From: Quadrisphaera sp. RL12-1S
Lineage (GTDB): Bacteria; Actinomycetota; Actinomycetes; Actinomycetales; Quadrisphaeraceae
Assembly: GCF_014270065.1 (NCBI RefSeq)
Contig: NZ_JACNME010000012.1
Span: 1-64,000, forward strand
Reading direction: 5' to 3'
DNA: 64,000 bases
Notes under the pieces: generated by a model
Seen by the model: the letters and a program-made list of their open reading frames with translations, nothing else
Databases searched by the model: none
What the model was told of the DNA's origin: nothing
Position numbers and translations under genes: made by a program
Shown: positions 42,242 to 49,738 of the stretch, piece after piece
Position numbering within the stretch: the first letter of the stretch is position 1
Layout of the letters: each line of letters begins with the position of its first letter

Positions 42242-43651
42242 TCACCATCCGAAGCTCTCGACGTGGGTGTTCTCGGGGGGCAGTCCCGCGGCGCGGGCGC
42301 TGGCGACCACGTCGCGGGCCCACTCCTCGGGGCCGCAGACGAACAGGTCGCGCTCGGCGATGTCGGGCACCCACTGCAGGAGCGCCGCGGTGTCGCTCAC
42401 CGGAGCGATGCCGTCACCGAGCCACGAGCCGGGCGCGCGGCGCCGTCCGGGCATCCACACCACCTCCAGGCCGCGCCGGTCGGCGAGGGCCTGCAGCTCG
42501 CGCTCGAACAGCGCCTGCCCCTTGTAGCGGTGCACGAGCACCACCTCACCGGGGGCGTAGTCGAGGCCCTCGGCGAGCGCGCGCAGCGGGGTCACCCCCA
42601 CGCCGGCGCCGATGAGCGCCACCTTCCGGCGGGTGCGGGCGCGGGCGCTGAGCCGCCCGTAGGGGCCCTCCACCAGCACGCGGGTGCCGGGTCGCAGGCG
42701 GCGCAGGCCGCGGCTGCCGTCGCCCACCTCCTTGACGGAGATGCGCAGAGAGCGGCCGTCCGGCGCGGCCGAGAGCGAGTACGGGTGCCCGCGGGTCCAG
42801 CCGGCGCCGGACAGGAAGCGGAAGGTGAAGAACTGCCCGGCCTCGGCGGCCAGGCCTGCGGCGCGGCGGGCGGTCATGTGCACCGAGACCACGCCGTCGC
42901 CCTCGTCCACCACGGACGAGACGCGCAGGCGGTAGCGGGCGCTGCGCCACAGCGGGAGGGCGAGGCGCCACACGACCACGCTGCCGGCGCAGGCGGTCCA
43001 CAGGCCCCACCAGAACACCGTGCGGGCGGTAGACGCGAGGAAGTCCTGGCCGGTCCACAGCTGGTGCGGCAGGGCCAGGCCGACCCCGGCGTAGGCGTAC
43101 AGGTGCAGCAGGTGCCAGGACTCGTACCGCAGCCGCTTGCGGGCGGCCTTGACGCTGGTCACCACCACCATGACCAGGCACGCGGTGCCGGCGGCGGCCA
43201 GCAGCATCCCCGGGTAGCTGACGGTGAGGTCCCACAGCGTGCCCGGCACAGCGCCCAGCTCCCCGGCCGCGTAGCCCCACGTGATGAGCCCGACGTGGGC
43301 GAGCATCGCCGTGAACGACGTGAAGCCGACCAGGCGGTGGGTGCGGGCGAGCCGCTCCTGCCCGAAGGCCTTCTCCACCACGGGCACGCGGGCCATGAGC
43401 AGCACCTGCAGGAGCAGCAGGTCCGAGGCCAGCAGACCGGTCAGGCGTCCCAGCGAGGTGAGGCCGTCGGCCCACCCGGCCAGGCCCTGCACGCCGCCAC
43501 CGGTGACCCACCAGTACGTGACCAGCAGCAGGCTGCCCCACACGCCCGCGAGCACGCCGAGGCGCACGCGGGCGTCCCACTGCGCGCGCCGGCCGATGTC
43601 CACGCGGGTGCGCTGGGCGCCGGGCGCCAGCCACGTCTGCAGCGCGCTCAT
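42242..43651 (-). CDS. Ferric-reductase-like transmembrane oxidoreductase (FAD/NAD(P)H)
   Basis: A 469-residue fusion. Residues 30-230 form a six-helix ferric-reductase-like haem domain with histidines in THRLVGFTSFTAMLAHVGL and ESWHLLHLYAYAGVGLALPHQLW. Residues 240-469 are a ferredoxin-NADP reductase domain: FAD motif GHPYSLSAAP, then GPYGRL, NAD(P) motif ALIGAGVGVTPLRAL, and CGPEEWARDVV near the end. It moves electrons from NAD(P)H across the membrane. ATG at 43651 is preferred over the upstream in-frame start at 43690. First gene of the operon with the FMN-binding protein and ApbE. Confidence 0.9.
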   Translation of the reverse strand: MSALQTWLAPGAQRTRVDIGRRAQWDARVRLGVLAGVWGSLLLVTYWWVTGGGVQGLAGWADGLTSLGRLTGLLASDLLLLQVLLMARVPVVEKAFGQERLARTHRLVGFTSFTAMLAHVGLITWGYAAGELGAVPGTLWDLTVSYPGMLLAAAGTACLVMVVVTSVKAARKRLRYESWHLLHLYAYAGVGLALPHQLWTGQDFLASTARTVFWWGLWTACAGSVVVWRLALPLWRSARYRLRVSSVVDEGDGVVSVHMTARRAAGLAAEAGQFFTFRFLSGAGWTRGHPYSLSAAPDGRSLRISVKEVGDGSRGLRRLRPGTRVLVEGPYGRLSARARTRRKVALIGAGVGVTPLRALAEGLDYAPGEVVLVHRYKGQALFERELQALADRRGLEVVWMPGRRRAPGSWLGDGIAPVSDTAALLQWVPDIAERDLFVCGPEEWARDVVASARAAGLPPENTHVESFGW

Positions 43652-43722
43652 GCGAGCACCCCGCTCGCGGAGCCGGTGGCCGGGAGGCACGGGCTGGTCG
43701 AGCTCGTCGGTCTGGTCACGGA

Positions 43723-43758
43723 CCCTCCACTCTCATCGTCGAGGACGAGCGTGGAGGG
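43723..43758. terminator. Inverted repeat between the reductase operon and the kinase
   Basis: CCCTCCACTCTC and GAGCGTGGAGGG form 12-nt arms with one mismatch and a 12-nt loop. It sits downstream of the kinase at 43789 and upstream of the reductase operon, both read on the minus strand, so it could end one unit or act as an operator for the next. Confidence 0.5.
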
Positions 43759-43788
43759 CCCCCGTCAGCGGGGGCTGGGGGCTGGCGC

Positions 43789-45402
43789 TCAAGAACCTCT
43801 CAGACTGGGCCGTTCGTGAGAGGAGTCCGAGCGCACCGGTCCGGTCGGCGGTCCTGCCGGCGGTCCTGCCGGCGGGTCCTCCGACAGCGGCAGCGTCAGC
43901 CGGAAGGTGGTCCCGCGCGCGGACGGCACCAGCGCGAGGTCCCCGCCGTGGGCGCGAGCGATCCCCCGGGCGATGGCCAGCCCCAGCCCGCTGCCGCCGC
44001 CGCTGCGGGCGTCGTCGGCGCGCGTGAACCTGTCGAAGACGCGCGCCCGCAGCTCGGCGGGCACACCCGGCCCGTCGTCGGCGACGTCCAGCTGGGCCCA
44101 GCGCCCGCCGTCGGCCTCCACCTCGCGGGCGGTGACGAGCACCGCGGTGCCGGGCGGGGTGTGGCGGCGGGCGTTGGACAGCAGGCCCGCCACCACCTGG
44201 TGCAGGCGCTGGCGGTCCCCGGGCACGTCGATCGGCTCCTCGGGCAGGTCCGCGCTCCACGCGTGGTCCGGGCCGGCGGCGCGCGCGTCCACGAGGTCCT
44301 CCAGCACCAGCAGGCTCAGCGGCACCTGCTCGCGCCCGAGCGGGCGGCCGGCGTCGAGGTGGGCGAGCAGCAGCAGGTCGTCCACGAGGTGGGCCATCCG
44401 CTCGCTGGCCACGCCGATCCGCTGCAGCGACGCCCGAGCCACGCCACCGCTCCCGTCCCCTTCTCCGTTCCCCTTGCCGTTGCCGTTGCCGTCCGAACGC
44501 AGGGCCTGCTCGACGTGGGCCTGCACCACCGCCAGCGGCGTGCGCAGCTCGTGGCTGGCGTCGGCCATGAACCGGCGACGGCGCTCCTCCTCGCGGTCGC
44601 GCACCAGCAGGGCGGCGCGCACGTGCTCCACCATGGCGTCCACGGCGCTGCTGACGCGGTGCACCTCGCGGGTGGACCCCGGCGCCGTCACCGGACCGGG
44701 CAGCCCCGCGGCCGAGCCCGCCAGCGGCAGCTCGGTGATGGACTGGGCGGTGGCCGAGACCGCCGCCAGCGGGCGCAACCCCCGGCGCACCACCACGGCG
44801 GTCACCGCACCGCCCACGGCCGCGGCGAGCAGACCCAGCAGCAGCTCGGCCACCACCACCTTGCGCAGCACCGCCCCGACGGACGTCAGCGGCAGCCCCG
44901 TCACCTGCACCAGGCCGTCGTCGGTGATGACGCGCACCCGGTAGTCGCCCAGGCCCTCCAGGTCCACGGTGCGCGCGCCGTCCCCGGGCCGCAGCGCGGT
45001 GAGCGCGGCGGTGGACCGGCTGTCGAGCTCGGCGGGGACCACCTCGCCGTCCTGGGCGACCACGGCCGCCTGGACCACCGCCCCGTCCCGCAGGACCACC
45101 CCCAGCGTGCCGACGCCCTGCCCCTGCCCGACGCCCGTGACCGGTCCGCCCTGCGAGCGGGAGTCCTGGCCGCTGCTGCGCCCGCCGCCGTCGTCCCCGT
45201 CACCGTCGGGGCGGCCGTCGATCTCCCGGGAGTACCGACCACCCGCTCCCGCCAGCTGCGCGTCCAGCTGCGACAGCAGCGCGGAGCGCACCACCACCAC
45301 CGTGCCCACCCCCGTCACCGCGGCCACCGCGAGCACGAGCACCACGAGCGCGGCGGTGAGGCGCCCGGACAGCGTCGGGCGCTCGCGCTGGCGACGGCTC
45401 AC
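43789..45402 (-). CDS. Sensor histidine kinase (OmpR class)
   Basis: A 537-residue membrane kinase. TM1 is at about 14-40, a large extracytoplasmic region with a Gly/Asp/Ser-rich loop (about 60-100) follows, then TM2 (VVVAELLLGLLAAAVGGAVTAVVV, about 183-206), HAMP, and HisKA with DASHELRTPLAVVQAH (His284). An odd insert NGNGKGNGEGDGSGG lies in the HisKA hairpin. HATPase motifs are VAGLLSNARRH, VADDGPGVP and GSGLGLAIARGI. The tail is Pro/Gly/Ser-rich. GTG at 45402 overlaps the regulator stop as GTGA. Confidence 0.9.
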   Translation of the reverse strand: MSRRQRERPTLSGRLTAALVVLVLAVAAVTGVGTVVVVRSALLSQLDAQLAGAGGRYSREIDGRPDGDGDDGGGRSSGQDSRSQGGPVTGVGQGQGVGTLGVVLRDGAVVQAAVVAQDGEVVPAELDSRSTAALTALRPGDGARTVDLEGLGDYRVRVITDDGLVQVTGLPLTSVGAVLRKVVVAELLLGLLAAAVGGAVTAVVVRRGLRPLAAVSATAQSITELPLAGSAAGLPGPVTAPGSTREVHRVSSAVDAMVEHVRAALLVRDREEERRRRFMADASHELRTPLAVVQAHVEQALRSDGNGNGKGNGEGDGSGGVARASLQRIGVASERMAHLVDDLLLLAHLDAGRPLGREQVPLSLLVLEDLVDARAAGPDHAWSADLPEEPIDVPGDRQRLHQVVAGLLSNARRHTPPGTAVLVTAREVEADGGRWAQLDVADDGPGVPAELRARVFDRFTRADDARSGGGSGLGLAIARGIARAHGGDLALVPSARGTTFRLTLPLSEDPPAGPPAGPPTGPVRSDSSHERPSLRGS

Positions 45403-46202
45403 TGCGGCGTCCGCAAGACGTACCCGACCCCGCGCACGGTGTGGATGAGCGGGGTGCGGCCGGCGTCCACCTTGCGGCGCAGGTAGCTGATGTAGAGCTC
45501 CACGACGTGCGCGTCCCGGCCCAGGTCCTGCTGCCAGACCTCCGCGAGGATCACCTGCTTGGACAGCACCTTGCGCGGCGTGCGCGCCAGCAGGCGCAGC
45601 AGCTCGAACTCCGTGGCCGTCAGCTCGATGCGGACCGGCGGGTCCTCGCCGCGGAACACCTCGTGGGTGTCCTCGTCCAGGCGCAGGTCCTCGAACACCA
45701 GCTGCCGCCCCGCCGCGCCGCCCTCCCCGCTCCCGGCGCCCGCACCCGTGACGGCGACGGTGCGCCGCAGCAGGCCGTGCAGGCGCACCACCACCTCCTC
45801 GAGGTGGAACGGCTTGGTGAGGTAGTCGTCCCCGCCCAGCCGGATGCCCGTGACCCGGTCCTCCAGCGCCGACCGTGCGGTGAGGAAGAGGACGGCGACG
45901 CCCGGGTCCGCGCGGCGCAGGTGCTCCAGCACGGAGAACCCGTCGAGGTCGGGCAGCATGACGTCGAGGACCACCGCGTCGGGGCGGAACGACCCCGCCA
46001 CCCGCACCGCCGCGCTGCCGGTGTGCGCGACCGCCACCTCGTAGCCCTCCCCGCGCAGCACCGTGGACAGGACGTCGGCCAGGTCCGGCTCGTCGTCGAC
46101 CACCAGCACGCGTCCCGGTGTCCCGTCAGCCCGCAGCGGCGCACCGCCGCGCGGGATGGGCGCCACGCCGCTGCTCGCCGGCGGGGGTGTCGTGGGAACC
46201 AT
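45399..46202 (-). CDS. OmpR-family response regulator
   Basis: A 267-residue regulator with a 30-residue Pro-rich leader. Receiver RVLVVDDEPDLADVLSTVL has Asp80 in DAVVLDVMLPDLDG, Thr in FLTARSALED and Lys in LTKPFHLEEVV. A linker of about 20 residues (AVTGAGAGSGEGGAAG) leads to the winged helix: LTATEFELLRLLARTPRKVLSKQVIL, DAHVVELYISYLRRKVDAG and IHTVRGVGYVLR. ATG at 46202. It pairs with the kinase downstream; the product resembles TrcR/PrrA-like actinobacterial regulators, targets unknown. Confidence 0.92.
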   Translation of the reverse strand: MVPTTPPPASSGVAPIPRGGAPLRADGTPGRVLVVDDEPDLADVLSTVLRGEGYEVAVAHTGSAAVRVAGSFRPDAVVLDVMLPDLDGFSVLEHLRRADPGVAVLFLTARSALEDRVTGIRLGGDDYLTKPFHLEEVVVRLHGLLRRTVAVTGAGAGSGEGGAAGRQLVFEDLRLDEDTHEVFRGEDPPVRIELTATEFELLRLLARTPRKVLSKQVILAEVWQQDLGRDAHVVELYISYLRRKVDAGRTPLIHTVRGVGYVLRTPQ

Positions 46203-46219
46203 GCGCACAGCATCACCGC

Positions 46220-46954
46220 TCAGGCGCCGAGGAGGAACAGCGCTCCGGCGGCCACCAGCGCCACCTCGACCACCACCACGAACGCGCGCTCCGAGAGCGG
46301 CCCCACCACTCGCCGTCCCACCCACGCGCCCGCCAGCGACGCCGGGGACAGCACCAGCCCCAGCAGCAGCACGCGGCTCGTCAGCAGGTCCCCCGCGCCG
46401 TAGGCCCCCAGCTTGGCCACGTGCACCACCACCGCACTGGCCGCCTCCGTGCCGATGTACGCCGCCCGCGTCAGGCCCACGGCCAGGAAGAACGGCGCCG
46501 TCAGGGGGCCCACCGACCCCAGCAGCGCCGACCCCAGCCCCGAGGCCGCGCCCACGGCCACGAAGGCCCGCTCCCCCGGCGCCCGCGGCGGGCGCTCGCG
46601 GTGGGCGCGCCACCGGCGCCACGCCACCACGGCCAGCAGGAACACCCCGAGCACCCGCTGCAGCGGCGCGAGCGGCGCCTGCGCGAGCAGCAGCCCGCCC
46701 ACCACCGCCAGCGGCACCGCCCCGAGGGCGAACCAGCCCACCAGCGGCCACCGCACCTCGTCGCGGTTGAACGCCACCCGGGAGCCGTTGCTCACCAGCT
46801 GCACGAGCGTCAGGGCGGGCACCGCCACCCGCAGCCCGAACAGGCCGGTGAACACCGGCAGGAGCAGCACGCCGCCGCCGAAGCCCGACACCGCCGACAG
46901 CAGCGCCAGGGCGAACGCCGCGGCCGACGCCGTGACGAGGGCGAGCGGGCTCAC
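46220..46954 (-). CDS. TauE/SafE-family membrane transporter
   Basis: A 244-residue protein with eight hydrophobic helices in two repeats. SAVSGFGGGVLLLPVF in the first helix pair and GAASGLGSALLGSVGPLTAPFFLAVGL in the second are TauE/SafE hallmarks. Family members export sulfite or sulfonates; substrate not assignable here. GTG at 46954. It ends 18 bp before the regulator start on the same strand, so co-transcription with the two-component genes is possible. Confidence 0.88.
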   Translation of the reverse strand: MSPLALVTASAAAFALALLSAVSGFGGGVLLLPVFTGLFGLRVAVPALTLVQLVSNGSRVAFNRDEVRWPLVGWFALGAVPLAVVGGLLLAQAPLAPLQRVLGVFLLAVVAWRRWRAHRERPPRAPGERAFVAVGAASGLGSALLGSVGPLTAPFFLAVGLTRAAYIGTEAASAVVVHVAKLGAYGAGDLLTSRVLLLGLVLSPASLAGAWVGRRVVGPLSERAFVVVVEVALVAAGALFLLGA

Positions 46955-46983
46955 ACGGCGGTCAGGTGCTGGCCGGGTGCTGG

Positions 46984-47376
46984 TCAGGCTGTCGCGGGCG
47001 GTTCCCCCGCGTCGGAGCGGGCCGGCTCGGCGTGGTGGTGGCGCGGGGTGCCGCCCAGGGCGTGCTCGGCCTGGAAGATCGCGTCGCTCACCAGCTGCGG
47101 CACGTGCTCGTTGGCCAGCCGGTAGAACACGCGCACGCCATCACCACGGGTGGTGACGATGCGCGCCAGGCGCAGCTTGGCCAGGTGCTGCGAGACCGAC
47201 GCCGGAGACCTGTCCACCACCTCGGCGAGGTGGTTGACGGACAGCTCACCGGCGTCCTTGAGGGCCAGCAGGATCCGCACGCGCGTGGCGTCGGCCAGCA
47301 TCGAGAAGACCTCGACGGCCAGCTCGACGTAGTCGCTGTCAGGAAGACGTCCGCACGTCTGCTGGCCCTCGCGCAC
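46984..47376 (-). CDS. ArsR/SmtB-family metal-type repressor
   Basis: A 130-residue winged-helix repressor: FSMLADATRVRILLALKDAGELSVNHLAEVV, then SPASVSQHLAKLRLARIVTTRGDGVRVFYRL. The last helix has NEHVPQLVSDAIFQAEHALGG with two histidines in the alpha-5 metal-site region, and the tail adds PRHHHAEP. This points to a Zn/Co/Ni-type sensor, though spacing is not canonical. GTG at 47376 is used. It lies just upstream of the TauE gene on the same strand, which it may control together with distant metal exporters. Confidence 0.85.
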   Translation of the reverse strand: MREGQQTCGRLPDSDYVELAVEVFSMLADATRVRILLALKDAGELSVNHLAEVVDRSPASVSQHLAKLRLARIVTTRGDGVRVFYRLANEHVPQLVSDAIFQAEHALGGTPRHHHAEPARSDAGEPPATA

Positions 47377-47396
47377 CCCCGGATGGTGGCACGGGG

Positions 47397-48053
47397 TCAG
47401 CGCCGCCAGAGCAGGTGGTGGACCACGCCGCTGGGGCTGGGCACCACCTCGTGGTGGAACCTGTCGTCCAGCTCCTCGGGCGAGTCCCACAGCCGGCTGC
47501 CCCCACCCAGCTCGACCGGGACGACGACGACGTGCAGCTCGTCCACCAGGTCGGCCTCGAGGAACGAGCGGATGCTCTGCGCTCCCCCGCCGAGCCGCAC
47601 GTCGAGCCCGCCCGCGGCGGCCTTCGCCAGTGCGGCGACCTCGGCGGGAGCAGCGTCGGTGAAGTGGAACGTGGTGTCCGAGAGCGTGAAGGACGGGCGC
47701 AGGTGGTGCGTCATCACGAAGACCGGGGTGTGGAACGGCGGCTCCTCCCCCCACCAGCCCCGCCACTCCTGGGCGCTGGCCTCGGTCCAGGGCCCGCGGT
47801 GGGGGCTGAACTTGTTCGCGCCCATGACCTCCGCGCCGATGCCGTGGTGGAAGCCGCGGACCAGGTGGTCGTCCAGACCGCGCGTGCCACCGGGGCGCGC
47901 GGGGCCGGGAGCGCTGGCGGTGGCGAACATCCAGCCCGCCATCTGGCGCGGGTCGGCGTGCCCGAAGGGCCGCTCGAGGCTCTGCCCCTCCCCTGCTCCG
48001 AACCCGTCGGAGGAGACGGAGAAGTTCTGGACCTTGAGCAGCTGCTGCGACAC
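47397..48053 (-). CDS. Dihydrofolate-reductase-like (RibD C-terminal) protein
   Basis: A 218-residue protein of the RibD_C/DHFR-like family, NADPH-dependent reductases of unknown substrate. Seen: VQNFSVSSDGFGAGEG, GANKFSPHRGPW, PVFVMTHHLRPSF, GGGAQSIRSFLEADLVDELHVVVVPVELGGG. GTG at 48053 follows CGGAGGAACC; the frame extends upstream through a Thr/Arg repeat from a 9-bp tandem DNA repeat that overlaps the next gene and is not coding. Commonly mis-titled deaminase-reductase. Confidence 0.88.
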   Translation of the reverse strand: MSQQLLKVQNFSVSSDGFGAGEGQSLERPFGHADPRQMAGWMFATASAPGPARPGGTRGLDDHLVRGFHHGIGAEVMGANKFSPHRGPWTEASAQEWRGWWGEEPPFHTPVFVMTHHLRPSFTLSDTTFHFTDAAPAEVAALAKAAAGGLDVRLGGGAQSIRSFLEADLVDELHVVVVPVELGGGSRLWDSPEELDDRFHHEVVPSPSGVVHHLLWRR

Positions 48054-48069
48054 GTGGTTCCTCCGAGCG

Positions 48070-48100
48070 GTGCGGGTCGTGCGGGTCGTGCGGGTCGCGC
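48070..48100. repeat. 9-bp tandem repeat
   Basis: Three copies of GCGGGTCGT, the last degenerate, between the RibD-like start and the end of the phosphotransferase gene. Confidence 0.6.
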
Positions 48101-48117
48101 GAGTGGCCGTGGTGGCC

Positions 48118-48885
48118 TCAGCCACCACGACCGGTCGGCGACCTGGGACTCATCGCAGCGACCTCGCCCGCCAGCGAGCGGGTCACCTCCAGCTTCGACG
48201 CCCAGCGGGCCGGCCATCCCCGCGCCACCCACGTCGCGTGCGGCTCGTGGCCTGCGGCCCCGAGGTGGACCACCTCGTCGACCGCCCGCTGCTGCCGCGC
48301 GAGCACCGCGTCGACCACGTCGAGCGGTCCCTCCCAGGCGTACCCGTCCAGGAAGGCGTCGATGCGCGCCCGCCGGGACGGCTCGGGCGGCAGGCCCCTG
48401 CGGCGGAGCTCGGAAGGATCGGTCTCGAAGGGCGCGAGCCACTCCAGCGCGTAGGCCACGTCGCTGAGCGGCTCCGCCGGGCGGGCGCCGTCCCAGTCGA
48501 ACAGGCCGACGGCGACGCCGTCCCGCCAGGCGGTGTTGGCGGGCTGGACGTCGCCGTGGCAGACCACCGGCCCGCCCTCCACGGGCACGGACCAGACCGC
48601 GTCCGCCGGCGGCACCCACGACCGCGTGGCGTCGTGGACGCGGCGCAGCAGCCGGCCGGCGGACCTCACGCCGTCGAGGTGGACCTGGTGGGGCCAGGCG
48701 TCCTGTCCCGCGTCGCCCAGGACCAGGCCGACGCGCTCCACGCCGTCGACCACGCCCAGGGGCTCCGGCACCGGCAGCCCCCGGTCGCGCAGGTGCCTCA
48801 GGAGGTGGTGGACGGTGCCGGTCCACGGCTTCGCCGGCCGCAGCACCACGTCGCCGACCACCCGGACCTCCCGCTGAGCGGTCAT
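48118..48885 (-). CDS. APH/ChoK-type phosphotransferase
   Basis: A 255-residue small-molecule kinase-like protein. The catalytic loop VVCHGDVQPANTAW (HGDxxxxN) and the metal motif GLFDWDGARPAEPLSDVAYAL are intact. The N-lobe (VVGDVVLRPAKPWTGTVHHLLRHL) is short. Family members phosphorylate aminoglycosides, choline or homoserine; this sequence does not settle which. Start at 48885 is used; the divergent HAD gene begins 45 bp away. Confidence 0.85.
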   Translation of the reverse strand: MTAQREVRVVGDVVLRPAKPWTGTVHHLLRHLRDRGLPVPEPLGVVDGVERVGLVLGDAGQDAWPHQVHLDGVRSAGRLLRRVHDATRSWVPPADAVWSVPVEGGPVVCHGDVQPANTAWRDGVAVGLFDWDGARPAEPLSDVAYALEWLAPFETDPSELRRRGLPPEPSRRARIDAFLDGYAWEGPLDVVDAVLARQQRAVDEVVHLGAAGHEPHATWVARGWPARWASKLEVTRSLAGEVAAMSPRSPTGRGG

Positions 48886-48929
48886 GGTCGGAGGCTACGG
48901 CGGCCAGCTCGCCTCCTAGGGTCGCGGTC

Positions 48930-49586
48930 GTGGGGCGGGTGGTCTTCTTCGATGTCGACGGCACGCTGAGGGCCGCGGGCACGCCGTCGACCGGAGCCTT
49001 CCTGGCCGGTCGCAAGGGAGACTTCGAGCGCGTGGCCGCTGCGGAGTCGGCGTACGCGCGCGGCGAGATGACCAACCAGCAGGTGAGCGACGTCGACGCC
49101 ACCGGCTTCGCGGGCCTGCCCACCGCACGGGTGGACGTCTGGCTCGACGAGCTGCCCCTCATCGGCGGCATCGACGTCGTCGTCGGGCACTGCCGTCAGC
49201 GGGACTGGCTTCCGGTGCTGGCGAGCCTCGCGTGGACGGCGGTCACCGAGCACCTGGCGCGCCGCTTCGGGTTCGCGCTCAGCGGCGGGCCTGAGCTGGA
49301 GGCGGTCGAGGGCCGGTACACGGGCCGGGTGCTGACCCCCTGGGACGAGCACGACAAGCGCGACGCCGCCCTCGCCGTCGCGGCGGAGCACGGGATCTCC
49401 CCCTCGGCCTGCCTGGCCGTCGGGGACAGCCGCTCGCACCTGCCGCTGTTCGCCGTCGTCGGCGGCTCGGTGGCCCTCAACGCGTCGGCCGCGTGCGCTG
49501 CGGTGGCGTCGAGGTCCCTGGTGACGCAGGACCTGGCCGACGTCATCCCGCTGCTCGAGGCCCTGGCCGCCAGGTCGGCCCCGTGA
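48930..49586 (+). CDS. HAD-superfamily phosphatase
   Basis: A 218-residue HAD (IB-like) hydrolase. Motif I is VVFFDVDGTLRAAG with nucleophile Asp8 and Asp10; motif III/IV region is DKRDAALAVAAEHG, SACLAVGDSRSHLPLF. It resembles phosphoserine-phosphatase-type enzymes, but part of the cap region and motif II are weak. GTG at 48930 lies 9 nt after a TAGGGT -10-like box, so it may be leaderless. Substrate unknown. Confidence 0.82.
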   Translation: MGRVVFFDVDGTLRAAGTPSTGAFLAGRKGDFERVAAAESAYARGEMTNQQVSDVDATGFAGLPTARVDVWLDELPLIGGIDVVVGHCRQRDWLPVLASLAWTAVTEHLARRFGFALSGGPELEAVEGRYTGRVLTPWDEHDKRDAALAVAAEHGISPSACLAVGDSRSHLPLFAVVGGSVALNASAACAAVASRSLVTQDLADVIPLLEALAARSAP

Positions 49587-49738
49587 TGGGGCTCCGCGGT
49601 CTGGGTGTGTTCTGCAGCCGCACCGGCGGTGGTCCGGCAACCGATGCTGTGCGGATTGCTCGCTGCCGTTATCAGGCTGGTGAAGCTGGACGTCAGCCAC
49701 CGACCGACCGACCGAGAGACAGCGGCTGGATGCTGTTA

